NCBI RefSeq assembly: GCF_008042145.1
Contig: NZ_RDBH01000141.1
Location: 1,216,904-1,280,903 of the forward strand
DNA from: Streptomyces sp. adm13(2018)
GTDB taxonomy: Bacteria; Actinomycetota; Actinomycetes; Streptomycetales; Streptomycetaceae
DNA length: 64,000 nucleotides
Direction of reading: 5' to 3'
The first letter of the stretch is position 1, and each line of letters begins with the position of its first letter. Positions 18,301-26,156 of the stretch are shown piece by piece. Position numbers and translations under genes: made by a program. A model generated the notes under the pieces. That model ran no database searches, was not told where the DNA came from, and saw nothing but the letters and a program-made list of their open reading frames with translations.

Positions 18301-19646
18301 TCGGCAGTCTGGACGACCAGGACAGGCATGTGCTCCTGGCCACCGCGGGCAACGACGGGACGCTACGGATTTGGAACCCGGTCACCGGGGAGGAAATCAC
18401 TGATCCCCTGACCGGTCACGAAGGAGCCGTCTTCTCCGTCGCGGCATTCGTGGGGCGGGAAGGGCAGACACTGCTGGCTTCCGGGGGTGAGGACGGGACG
18501 ATACGGATCTGGGATCCGGATACCGGCAGGCAGACCAGGGAGCCTCTCACCGGTCACATGGAACCAGTCCTCGCGGTGGGAACGCTGGTCGAGTCAGGCG
18601 AGGACGGTGTACGGACGCTACTCGTCACTGCCGGAGCGGACAACAGTGTCCGACTATGGGATCCGGCCGGCGGCCAGCCGGTGACAGCTCTTCTGGCAGG
18701 CCACGAGGACTGGGTGAGGGCCGTGACGCCGGTGCCGCCCTTGTCCGGTGCGTACCCACTGCTGGCTACCAGCGGCGACGACCACACCCTACGGATCTGG
18801 GCACCGCTCAGCGGCCGACTGGCAGGTGTGCCCTTTCACGACGCCGCGACGACCACGCGGGCGCTGACGTCCTTCACCGGCGAAGAGGAACAGACGCTGA
18901 TTGCCGCTGTGGGCGCCGACGCGGTGCTGCGGGTGTTCGACCCGGCCGAGGGCGAGCAGGTCGATGTGCTGCCGACCGAACGCGACGGAGACGTCCTCGC
19001 GGTAACCGCGGTCCGAGTCGACCGTGGCGATGGCAAAAGGCTCGCTTTCGCCACGGGTGGTGAGGATGGGGTGGTGCGGTTGTGGGATTTGGGTACTGGC
19101 GAGAAGGCCGGCGAGTTGGTGACGGATCACGCCGGTGGGGTGCAGGCGCTGTCGGCGTTCGTCGGGTTCGGCGGGCGGTCCTTCCTGGCCACGGGTGGTG
19201 AGGACGGGGTGGTGCGGTTGTGGGATCCGGGTACCGGCGAGAAGACCGGCGAGTTGGTGACGGATCACGCCGGTGGCATACGGGCCTTGTCCGCGTTCGT
19301 CGGACTCGGCGGGCAGTCTCTCCTGGCCACGGCGGGCGCGGACGGGGTCGCACGACGGTGGAACGTCATGACAGGCGAGGCCGTGGGGAAGTCGATCACC
19401 CATCCAGACCTGACCGCCATTGAGTCGTATCGGCTCCCGGACCACGAAGCCATGCTCGTCACGGGCGACAACAATGGAACCGTCCGCTTCTGGAACTCCG
19501 AGACAGGAGCAGAGGCGCTGAGTATCCCCCTGGGCCTTCCCGTGCACGACGTCGCCTTCGTCGACGGCGACTTGGCCCTCGCCACAACGGAAGGCCTCGT
19601 GCAAGTGAGCCTCGAAGCGGGATCGAACCTCACGGGCAAGCCCTGA
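15369..19646 (+). CDS. Caspase-STAND NTPase-WD40 repeat protein
   Basis: The 1425-residue protein has three parts. Residues about 15-235 form a caspase-like (C14) protease with His94 in YWVGHGW and Cys147 in IIDACSSSDF. Residues about 290-720 form a STAND-type ATPase with Walker A GAAGSGKSALL near 310 and Walker B LLADALDEA near 420. From about 800 to the end there are 12-13 WD40 blades ending in patterns such as DGTVRFWDP. In this architecture WD40 propellers usually sense a ligand, the NTPase oligomerises and the protease cuts a target. Its start overlaps the lipase stop (ATGACTGA). A second ATG at 15387 is possible. Confidence 0.9.
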   Translation: MTETRPMVTVSDSGNASGALQFFPVDIGVYVHHDHLETEPEVAAVAALLEPFGARVDPWAVPAEKRDVGAVKQRLEEWSASHVTGDTVLYWVGHGWSNGGPTTLLAHALSPAELTQNGIGPEDLLQSLKARQCQVDAGWAIVIIDACSSSDFVDRMQSKALDDKEARDYLLIATAAEGSTVLGAFRRVLNTVLTSTFRTEDTIDFYDLARELQRNLSGCSVHLRPGDGGAALRRAVPTLAGRMQASLDTVTDIEKVLDNLTDDERLHFIPKASGAELGEQNWYFEGREEERRRILAWLDSAEGGMLVVTGAAGSGKSALLGHIVVHSRRELADILIEHQKLGPLPEGSVPPYDVFDSVLHLTGATPRTVVQRIADSAGLGIPPDAAIGEQCAWLVERFRAVGRGAGEQLSRADADVRFTLLADALDEAHLPLLIAERILSPLADLDGVRVVVGTRRSTAEGPDLPAFDDADLMEALGTDRNGNRETLSVVRDPAAMRQYIRNRLHAARARLGVEPSQIDRTAEALSDLDREFLYGRLAVHEIISTPDLAADPTPLLACDHRQLFARAVERLSEKIPCNRLLLEALALTQGRGLPIADGVWAGIATALADSPDIAVTDDDITELTDTAAPYLMLDTESGQSVYRLAHRTFSEHFTRTVPPSAHDDRHRRITEYLVEPPSPVLDQRPNPYVVNHLPTHAGLAGPDGWQVLADRPQLLDRLSPSAVVASVMLRALGRFELPPPVAGVLFAWEQLATVDSRDRRGLRELASLRCTQESVVQRFGRRTSDPDSAWSVRWGQLKGHAPHLRLTGHRGSVQTVVAFTDASGRVLLASGSDDGTVRFWDPARGEAVGDPVTLHDAAVQSIEAFTGPKGRTLLATGGADGTVRIWDPIRGEAVGEPLTAHDDWVHSVAAFEDANKQTLLATGGGDGTLRVWEPLTGRELAVGGLDEPGTEWDPDTGRETDVLVGTGHDGDVYSVVAFGSLDDQDRHVLLATAGNDGTLRIWNPVTGEEITDPLTGHEGAVFSVAAFVGREGQTLLASGGEDGTIRIWDPDTGRQTREPLTGHMEPVLAVGTLVESGEDGVRTLLVTAGADNSVRLWDPAGGQPVTALLAGHEDWVRAVTPVPPLSGAYPLLATSGDDHTLRIWAPLSGRLAGVPFHDAATTTRALTSFTGEEEQTLIAAVGADAVLRVFDPAEGEQVDVLPTERDGDVLAVTAVRVDRGDGKRLAFATGGEDGVVRLWDLGTGEKAGELVTDHAGGVQALSAFVGFGGRSFLATGGEDGVVRLWDPGTGEKTGELVTDHAGGIRALSAFVGLGGQSLLATAGADGVARRWNVMTGEAVGKSITHPDLTAIESYRLPDHEAMLVTGDNNGTVRFWNSETGAEALSIPLGLPVHDVAFVDGDLALATTEGLVQVSLEAGSNLTGKP
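19050..19277 (+). repeat. Near-identical tandem WD40 blade DNA repeat
   Basis: Bases 19050-19139 and 19188-19277 are nearly identical and lie 138 bp (46 codons) apart, exactly one WD40 blade. Other blades in the gene have diverged far more. It is a recent in-frame blade duplication or gene conversion. Confidence 0.8.
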
Positions 19647-19671
19647 ACCGAGTGAGCACCGCCGGGTAGGC

Positions 19672-19779
19672 AGATATCTGGAAGCGAGGCTGCTCGTCAC
19701 CGGCGGCACTGCTCCGCAGAGGGCCGCCGAAAACATCCGGACATTACGGCGCCGGGGAATTCTTGCACCGCTGTCCTGA
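19672..19779 (+). pseudogene. 3' remnant of DISARM drmC
   Basis: The frame ending at TGA 19777-19779 encodes LEARLLVTGGTAPQRAAENI followed by RTLRRRGILAPLS. This matches the C-terminus of the intact DrmC at 25392-26156 (LEAGVLVTGGTAPQRAAEHI, RELQRRGVLRPLYP). Everything upstream of about 19672 is missing and a TAG lies just before. Together with the drmD-drmMI remnant at 13.4 kb it brackets the lipase-caspase operon in DISARM gene order. Confidence 0.9.
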
Positions 19780-20257
19780 TGATTTCGCCTGCCTTGCAGC
19801 GCTGTTGTGGCCGCTTTCCCTGCTTGGCGGCACTGGGCCGGAGCAAGTGCGCGGACGAGTCTGGCAGCCGAATATCGGATACCAGACACAGGTGCGGTCA
19901 CTGGTCTGAAAGAAGGGGCCGAAGATGGTGTCTCAGACCTTCCCGGTATCCTCGACAGCCCGGCCCGCCAGCCCCGCCGACTACGCTCCCCTCGCCCACC
20001 TTGCCATCCCCAACACCATCTCTACCGGCAGGTGATGCGCGCCTTCCTCGTGGTCGAAGAGCGGTTCGCGGTCCACCGGAGGGCTGTCCGCCGGTTTGAA
20101 CGGCAGGGATGGTGTGCGCATCGCCACGTTCCCAGGGCGGTGCGTTCCCTGGCGCTGCACGCCCCCCACTAGCGAGCAGCGGCGGTGAAGACGGCCGAGG
20201 CGCTGGGAAGGGCGGGTTCTTCCGCCGCTACACGGCGCAGTGCCGTCGTCGATGTCG
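19780..20257. other. Gene-poor stretch with a possible decayed gene
   Basis: No intact gene is visible. Between about 19930 and 20110 the plus strand reads DYAPLAHLAIPNTI, then in the next frame YRQVMRAFLVVEERFAVH. That looks like a frameshifted N-terminal fragment of one protein, faintly like DUF2397 proteins of Wadjet-like clusters. The resemblance is from memory and weak. Confidence 0.3.
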
Positions 20258-20326
20258 TGACGCTCGTTTGACCCTGGAGCTGGTGAAGGAGAACGCCTGG
20301 GCTGGGGTTTCCCGGATGAACGGGCC
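20258..20326 (+). repeat. Third, degenerate attachment site with arm repeats
   Basis: TGACGCTC at 20258 is followed 11 bp later by the degenerate TGACCCTG, the same spacing as at both island ends. Bases 20274-20326 match attL (12789-12841) at 43 of 53 positions without a gap, including the region around the trmA-like stop. The stop itself is lost (TGA changed to TGG) and the 26-bp core upstream is absent. It is best read as a decayed junction between two tandem elements. Confidence 0.65.
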
Positions 20327-20456
20327 AGTCGGAACTCAGTTCACCGTTTGGCGGGGTTGGGGTTGCAGGGGCTCGAGCTGCTAGAAACGCGCTTCAGCTC
20401 CTCGGTGTACAGATATGGGCCTCGGGAGCCGAGCGGCAGGTTGATCGATTCGGGCG

Positions 20457-22670
20457 TCAAGATCTACATCCGGAGCCATTCGGCATTCGTTCCAGAACCC
20501 CATGGAGGAACGGACTGGGATGCCCGTGCCAGGAAACCCGGAGCGCTTCACGTGCCCGGGTGCAGGCGACGAAGAGCAGGCTCAATTCGCTCAGCAGATC
20601 CTCGCGATGCTGCTGAGCATCCACCTCCTCCGCTGTCACCGCGCTGCGCATCGGTACGACACCGTCGTTCACGCCGACCACGGCCATGCATCGGAATTCG
20701 AGGCCCTTCATCCGGTGCATGGTGCCGATTCGGACGCCGTCACCGGGTCCCGACGACGTGCTGCCGAGCACGGTCGCCGGGAGGCCGGCCCGCTCCAGGC
20801 CCTGAGCGATGTCCTTGCCCAGTTGAACGAACCGCACGGCGACGCCGATCTCGTGCGGCGAGACATCGGCCTGGGTCCATTCCTCGATCTGTGCCACCAG
20901 GTCGGCGATCTCCTCGGGCTTGGAGCCGGCGCCACTGGTCCGCGGAGGCGCCCCGTGGAATGCCGACCGATAGCCGTCGAATGAATCGTCGCCTCCGTCC
21001 ATGTCGTCCACCCGCTCGCCGGTCAGCAAGTTGGTGGACCAGACGAGGATCTCCTTCGTGGTCCGGTAGTTGATACGCAGCCGAGTGGACCGGCCGGTCA
21101 CCGAAATATCGAGGCTTCGCAGCGACACCTTGTTGCCGTAGATCCGCTGATGGGCGTCGCCGGCGATGAACAGGTCGTCCGGGCCGGGCGGGACCAAGGC
21201 CCTCAGCAATCGCCACTGGGCGGGATGGAGATCCTGGGCTTCGTCGATCACCACGTGGCGGAACGCGTGCTCCGCACGCCGTTCCGCCAGGAGCCGAGCG
21301 GCCTCGGCGCACACCTGGAGGAACGTCCATTCGCCTGCCTGTCGCAGCTCCTGCGTGAACGCCTCGACGGCCCGCCATACCTGGGCTCGCTTCAGCGGGC
21401 CGAGGGGAGTGCCCCGTCCGGTTCGGGATGCCTTGAGGTATGCCTCGGGACAACGCAGGTCCTGGGCGAGGATGACGTGCCGCCACTCCTGGTCGAGGAA
21501 GGCGTCGGCGAAGTCGATACCGAGTCGGTGTGCGATGCGGGACCAGCGTGCCGTGATCTCCTTCTGCCCTGTGACGAGCGAGAGCGGGGCACCGCGATCC
21601 TCCCGTACGAGTTGATGGGCGAGCGCGTCCACGTTGACGACGCGGATCTTTGCCCGCAACTCCACCTCCGGAATCAGCAGTTCGAGGCTGCTCCGGAGAT
21701 CGGCCGCAAGATCCCGGGTGTACGTGGTGAGCAGGATCGACTCGTCCGGCGAGCCTGCCGGAAGCTGCCTTGCGAGATGCAGGGCACGATGCAGCGCGAC
21801 CACGGTCTTGCCGGTGCCAGGGCCGCCGGCGATCCGGGCCGGTCCCTTGAACGACGGCCGGTATGCCACCTTCCGCTGGCTGGGGTGCAGGAACACCCGC
21901 CACGCGTCGAAGGGGCGCGACAGGATGTCCATCAGCTCGTCAGGTCCGGAGACGAGGGCGATCCTGCCCTGCGAGCGGGCCATGGCGGCAGAGAGCTCGT
22001 CCTGGCCGGCCGGAGAGTCCGATTGATCACGGTTCTCTGCCGTAGCGGTGTGCTGAGACGTACGGGCTGTGGGCTGTTCCAGCTGTACGAGCACGACCTC
22101 GCGCCAGACGTCCTCGGGTTCCATTCCGGCAGCGAGGCCTGCCAGTACGTCGTACTGCTGTTCCGGCAGGATCTTGTGCAGGGCGTCGAGATGAGCCTCG
22201 TCGCTGAGATGGCGAACGAGGGGGAGGAGGTCGGGGTCGATCCCGAGTCGGATCATCTCCTTGTCGGCGACATGCGCGAACAGCCTCTTGGAATCCTTCG
22301 GGGCGATCGCCCGGACGCCAGCGGTCGCCCGCTCCAGTGCGACATCGTTGCGCAACTCGATGCCCCGCGTGGCGGAGTTGACGGTCGCCCGGTGCTTGAC
22401 GGCCCAGGCGATGGCATCGTCGTGAGGCATGACCTTGAGGAGCAGAAAGCTGTCTCCCGACTCCGGGGCCAGGACCACTCCCCGCATGAACTGGTTGATG
22501 CGGATGGTGCGGATACGAGGGTCCCGCGCCTTCTCCAGCTTCTCCAGGTGGAGCCCTGCATGCCGGTGCTCCTGGAACTTGTCGAAGACTTCCTCGACGC
22601 GCTTTTGGACCGGTTTCTCCAGCTTGGCGAATTCCCTGAGGAAGTCCTTGTGGATTCCCAGCGTCGCCAT
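20457..22670 (-). CDS. UvrD/Rep-type helicase with toxin-like N-terminal domain
   Basis: The 737-residue protein has a small N-terminal domain (about 1-100: KDFLREFAKLEKPVQKRVEE, LHLEKLEKARDPRIRTIRIN, VMPHDDAIAWA) whose pattern recalls RelE/ParE-fold proteins. An SF1 helicase follows, with Walker A GGPGTGKTVV near residue 282, VIDEAQDLHP near 470, and later motifs RLRINYRTTKEI, GTMHRMKGLEF and LLFVACTRAR. It should move along single-stranded DNA 3' to 5'. Whether the N-terminal domain is an active RNase cannot be told. It is divergent from the GmrSD-like gene with 102 bp between the starts, and such helicases often accompany nucleases in defence loci. Confidence 0.88.
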   Translation of the reverse strand: MATLGIHKDFLREFAKLEKPVQKRVEEVFDKFQEHRHAGLHLEKLEKARDPRIRTIRINQFMRGVVLAPESGDSFLLLKVMPHDDAIAWAVKHRATVNSATRGIELRNDVALERATAGVRAIAPKDSKRLFAHVADKEMIRLGIDPDLLPLVRHLSDEAHLDALHKILPEQQYDVLAGLAAGMEPEDVWREVVLVQLEQPTARTSQHTATAENRDQSDSPAGQDELSAAMARSQGRIALVSGPDELMDILSRPFDAWRVFLHPSQRKVAYRPSFKGPARIAGGPGTGKTVVALHRALHLARQLPAGSPDESILLTTYTRDLAADLRSSLELLIPEVELRAKIRVVNVDALAHQLVREDRGAPLSLVTGQKEITARWSRIAHRLGIDFADAFLDQEWRHVILAQDLRCPEAYLKASRTGRGTPLGPLKRAQVWRAVEAFTQELRQAGEWTFLQVCAEAARLLAERRAEHAFRHVVIDEAQDLHPAQWRLLRALVPPGPDDLFIAGDAHQRIYGNKVSLRSLDISVTGRSTRLRINYRTTKEILVWSTNLLTGERVDDMDGGDDSFDGYRSAFHGAPPRTSGAGSKPEEIADLVAQIEEWTQADVSPHEIGVAVRFVQLGKDIAQGLERAGLPATVLGSTSSGPGDGVRIGTMHRMKGLEFRCMAVVGVNDGVVPMRSAVTAEEVDAQQHREDLLSELSLLFVACTRAREALRVSWHGHPSPFLHGVLERMPNGSGCRS

Positions 22671-22772
22671 GCGTCGCCCCCAGTCGTGCGGTCCGTCGAT
22701 TCTTCCGATCACCGTACCTGGATGGGGAAGAATGGCGGGTCGGCGTGGGCAACTTGGTGTGAGGGGGCGTTC

Positions 22773-25355
22773 GTGCAGGCTCGGGAGATCACGTTCAGCA
22801 AGCTGGTTCAGGGGGAGATGCAGTTCCAAGTACCTCTCTACCAGCGCACGTACAGCTGGCAGCGAGAGCAGCTGCGGCAGCTCTGGGACGACGTGCAGGA
22901 GCTCGTCGAGGACCAGCTGGAGAACCGTCCACCGGCCGCTCACTTCCTGGGATCGGTCGTGCTGGCCCCGGAGCGGGTCGTCGCCGGCGGGATGCAGCGC
23001 TGGCTCGTCGTCGACGGACAGCAGCGGCTCACCACCCTTATGCTGGCCTTCACCGCGCTGCGAGATCACTGGCGGGCGCGGGGATCCGACAAGAAGGCCG
23101 CTCGCATCCACGACCTGCTGCTGGTCAACGGCTACCAGGACGGTGACGACCACTTCCGGCTGCTGCCGACGCAGGCGGACCGCGCGGCCTTCACCGCATG
23201 CGTCCAGTCCCTCCCGAAGGCGGGAGGTTCGGGCAATATCGGATCCGCCTACCTGTTTTTCCTCGGAGCGCTGACCGAGGGCGAGGAGAGCGCCGGAGAG
23301 CAATGGACCGACGCCGTCGAGACGGTACTCGGCAACTTTCTCTCGATTGTCGCGATCACGGCAGCCGAGGGCGACAACGTCTACCGGATCTTCGAGTCGA
23401 TCAACAACACCGGTGTCGGCCTGAGCCAGAGCGATCTGCTGCGCAACTACCTCTTCATGTACCTGCCGACCCGGGGCGAGGCGGTCTACCGCGACCTGTG
23501 GCTGCCCATGCAGGAGCTGCTCGGCCCGGACAACCTGGAACTGCTCGTCTGGCTCGACCTGGTGGTCGCCGGCAACAGTCGCGCCAAGCAGAGCGACATC
23601 TACCGCGACCAGAAGAAGCGGCTGGAGCGCCTGACCCACGACGAATCGGCGCTCCACGCCGAAATCGTCCTGCTCTCCGAGCGGGCCGGCCGGCTCATGC
23701 GGATCCTGGAACCCCAGCGAGAGACGGATCCCCGACTCCGAGAGGCTCTGGAGCGGCTGTCCAGGTGGGGAGGCCAGACCCACTACCCGCTGGCGCTTCA
23801 CCTGCTCGACCTGGTTGACGCCGATCGTGCCACGGCGGCCGAGGCAGCCGAAGCGCTGTCCTACGCCGAGAGCTACATGGTGCGGCGTCTGCTCGCGGGT
23901 CTGTCCACCACCGGCACCAATCGCGTGTTCATGGAGATCCCCAAGGAGCTGGACAAGGACGGCTCGCCCGCCGAGGCCGTACGGCGGTTCCTGTCGAGGA
24001 ACAAGACGGGCGCGCGCGCCTGGCCGGGCGATGATGCCGTCCGCGAGGCGGTCCGAACCCGGCCCTTCTACAAGACCGGCCGCAGCAATCAGCGTTTCCA
24101 AGTGCTCCGCCGCCTTGAGGAGAGCTATAGCGCGAGTGAGCCGGTCGACTACGCAAAGGCCCGGCTCACCGTGGAGCACGTAATGCCCCAGCGCCCCGCG
24201 CAGCAGTGGTACGACCTGCTGGCGGAAGAGGCTGAGGACGGCGAGAGTCCCGACGAGCTGCACGCCCTGCTCGTCCACACGCTGGGTAACCTCACGCTGT
24301 CCGGGGACAACGCCCGGTTGTCCAACCACCCCTTCCACCGCAAGCAGGAGATCCTCGACTCCAGCGCCCTGCGGATGAACCAGCGCATCGCGGCACAGGG
24401 GCGCTGGGGCAGGGCGGAGATCCTGGCCCGCGCCGACGAATTGGTGGAGCGGGCGACCCAGCTGTGGCCCGGGCCCATCGAGGAACTTGTCCAGGCGGAC
24501 GACGAATGGGCCGGCTGGAAGGAACTGCGCGAAGCCCTCCTGGCGATGCCGTCGGGGACCTGGACCACGTACGGTGACCTCGCGGCCCTTATTGGAACCC
24601 ATGCCATTTCGGTGGGCAACCATGTGGGAACCAAACCCGGTCTCCACGGTGCCTACCGCGTCCTGACGGCCGACGGCCGGATCTCGGCCGGCTTCAGCTG
24701 GACCGACGACCAGCACTCGGGCGATCCCCGGGTCCTCCTGGAAGCCGAGGGGATCGCTTTCGACGCCTCGGGCCGGGCCAGCCGCTCCCACCGCCTGACC
24801 ACCGCGGACCTGGGAACCCTGCTGGGTAGGGACGCTTCCGACGAGTCGGCTCCCACGCGCGAGGCGGAGGACGACCAGCAGTCGGCCGCCGCCCGCTTCG
24901 AATCCCAGCTCAGGGACAACCAGACGCCCCAGACCGTGGACGGGGTGCTGAGCGCACTCCGCTTCTGGGAGCTGCAGGGTGGCTACCGCGCGTACGGCCG
25001 GGCGAACGAGACCAGCTGTTTTCCCACCGTCGAGGTGGGCATGCCACTTGCCGTGCGCACGCTGTGGCCCCTGGCCCTCTACCCGGAGACGGGTACGGTC
25101 GAGGTCGTCTTCCAACACCTGAAGCGCCGCGCACCCTTCGACGACGAGCCGCTGCGACGCGAGCTGTTGACCCGTCTGAACACGATCGAGGGCATCGACT
25201 TGGCCGAGGCGAAACTGGACCTGCGTCCCTCGTTCCCCCTTGAGGTCTTCGCAGGCCGCAGCGAGGAACTGAGCGCGGTCCTGGAGTGGTTCGTGCATAC
25301 GATCGCCCTCGCCGAGGCCCGCCGGCCGCTGGACGAAGGGACCGAACCGGTCTGA
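22773..25355 (+). CDS. GmrSD-type restriction enzyme (DUF262-DUF1524) fused to an alkyltransferase-like domain
   Basis: The 860-residue protein starts at a GTG after GAGGGGGCG. The DUF262 domain shows FQVPLYQRTYSW and VDGQQRLTTL (about 79-88). The DUF1524 His-Asn nuclease domain has EHVMPQ near 467 and LGNLTLSGDNARLSN near 505. GmrSD enzymes cut phage DNA carrying modified cytosines. From about 590 a winged-helix domain, PSGTWTTYGDLAALIG, resembles O6-alkylguanine transferases, but the catalytic Pro-Cys-His-Arg site is replaced by GLHGAYRVL, so it can bind DNA but not transfer alkyl groups. A C-terminal domain of about 150 residues is unassigned. It is convergent with drmC. Confidence 0.88.
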   Translation: MQAREITFSKLVQGEMQFQVPLYQRTYSWQREQLRQLWDDVQELVEDQLENRPPAAHFLGSVVLAPERVVAGGMQRWLVVDGQQRLTTLMLAFTALRDHWRARGSDKKAARIHDLLLVNGYQDGDDHFRLLPTQADRAAFTACVQSLPKAGGSGNIGSAYLFFLGALTEGEESAGEQWTDAVETVLGNFLSIVAITAAEGDNVYRIFESINNTGVGLSQSDLLRNYLFMYLPTRGEAVYRDLWLPMQELLGPDNLELLVWLDLVVAGNSRAKQSDIYRDQKKRLERLTHDESALHAEIVLLSERAGRLMRILEPQRETDPRLREALERLSRWGGQTHYPLALHLLDLVDADRATAAEAAEALSYAESYMVRRLLAGLSTTGTNRVFMEIPKELDKDGSPAEAVRRFLSRNKTGARAWPGDDAVREAVRTRPFYKTGRSNQRFQVLRRLEESYSASEPVDYAKARLTVEHVMPQRPAQQWYDLLAEEAEDGESPDELHALLVHTLGNLTLSGDNARLSNHPFHRKQEILDSSALRMNQRIAAQGRWGRAEILARADELVERATQLWPGPIEELVQADDEWAGWKELREALLAMPSGTWTTYGDLAALIGTHAISVGNHVGTKPGLHGAYRVLTADGRISAGFSWTDDQHSGDPRVLLEAEGIAFDASGRASRSHRLTTADLGTLLGRDASDESAPTREAEDDQQSAAARFESQLRDNQTPQTVDGVLSALRFWELQGGYRAYGRANETSCFPTVEVGMPLAVRTLWPLALYPETGTVEVVFQHLKRRAPFDDEPLRRELLTRLNTIEGIDLAEAKLDLRPSFPLEVFAGRSEELSAVLEWFVHTIALAEARRPLDEGTEPV

Positions 25356-25391
25356 CGCAGGCAGACACCGTCCCCTCGGGGTTTCGCGCGC

Positions 25392-26156
25392 CTACGGATA
25401 CAGCGGTCTCAGCACTCCCCGCCGCTGAAGTTCCCGTATGTGCTCGGCAGCCCTCTGAGGGGCGGTGCCACCCGTGACCAACACCCCCGCTTCCAGGTTC
25501 CTGCGGACACCTGACTCCGTCAGGTTCGCACTGCCCAGGAGCAGCACGCGCCGGTCGGCCACCGCCAGCTTGGCGTGCTGCCGAGCCTGGCGGTGGTCGC
25601 GCCGCTTGGGGTCCCAGTGCCACAACCGTACGCCGGGCACGGCCGCGAACGCCTCGGCCGGCTCCGGCCCGCCGAGCAGGCCCGCGGCTCCCGCCTTGGT
25701 CTCGACCACGACATGGACGTCGACGCCCCGCGCGATGGCCGCCCGCAGCGCGACGGCGAGCGGTTCATAGGGACGGGCCGAGTACGTCATGGCCAGCAGT
25801 TCCCGCTCGGCCCGGCCGACGACCTCGGCGAGGACCCGTGCGGTCGGCCGAACCGGCACGCCCGGTGTGGCGGGCCCGCTCCAGACCGTACTGACGTGAG
25901 CCTCGTCAGGCTGCCCCGCCAGCCCGGCGACGAAGCCCCGCAGATAGGCCGCGGCCTCCGGATAGGGGATGCGCTCCCGCCGTACCGACGCGTACACCTC
26001 CCGTATCGCCTCGCTCGCACGCGGATCCTGGACCGCGAGGAGCGCATGCTCCATTCCGCGCCCGCGGGCCAGTACTCCCGCCAGGTCCTTGGTGCGCGAG
26101 GATCCGAGGACCGCCGCGACCGCGTGCGCCGCGGCCTCGAACTCCTCGCGACTCAC
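25392..26156 (-). CDS. drmC: DISARM protein DrmC (phospholipase D-like)
   Basis: The 254-residue protein has a PLD-type active-site motif HAKLAVADRRVLLLGSANLT near the C-terminus, with the first half carrying a more degenerate site (AMTYSARPYEPLAVAL). DrmC is the third shared subunit of DISARM and is reported as dispensable in one studied class 2 system. The start is GTG at 26156, overlapping the drmB stop by four bases (GTGA). Its C-terminus is the piece found again as a remnant at 19672-19779. Confidence 0.92.
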   Translation of the reverse strand: MSREEFEAAAHAVAAVLGSSRTKDLAGVLARGRGMEHALLAVQDPRASEAIREVYASVRRERIPYPEAAAYLRGFVAGLAGQPDEAHVSTVWSGPATPGVPVRPTARVLAEVVGRAERELLAMTYSARPYEPLAVALRAAIARGVDVHVVVETKAGAAGLLGGPEPAEAFAAVPGVRLWHWDPKRRDHRQARQHAKLAVADRRVLLLGSANLTESGVRRNLEAGVLVTGGTAPQRAAEHIRELQRRGVLRPLYP

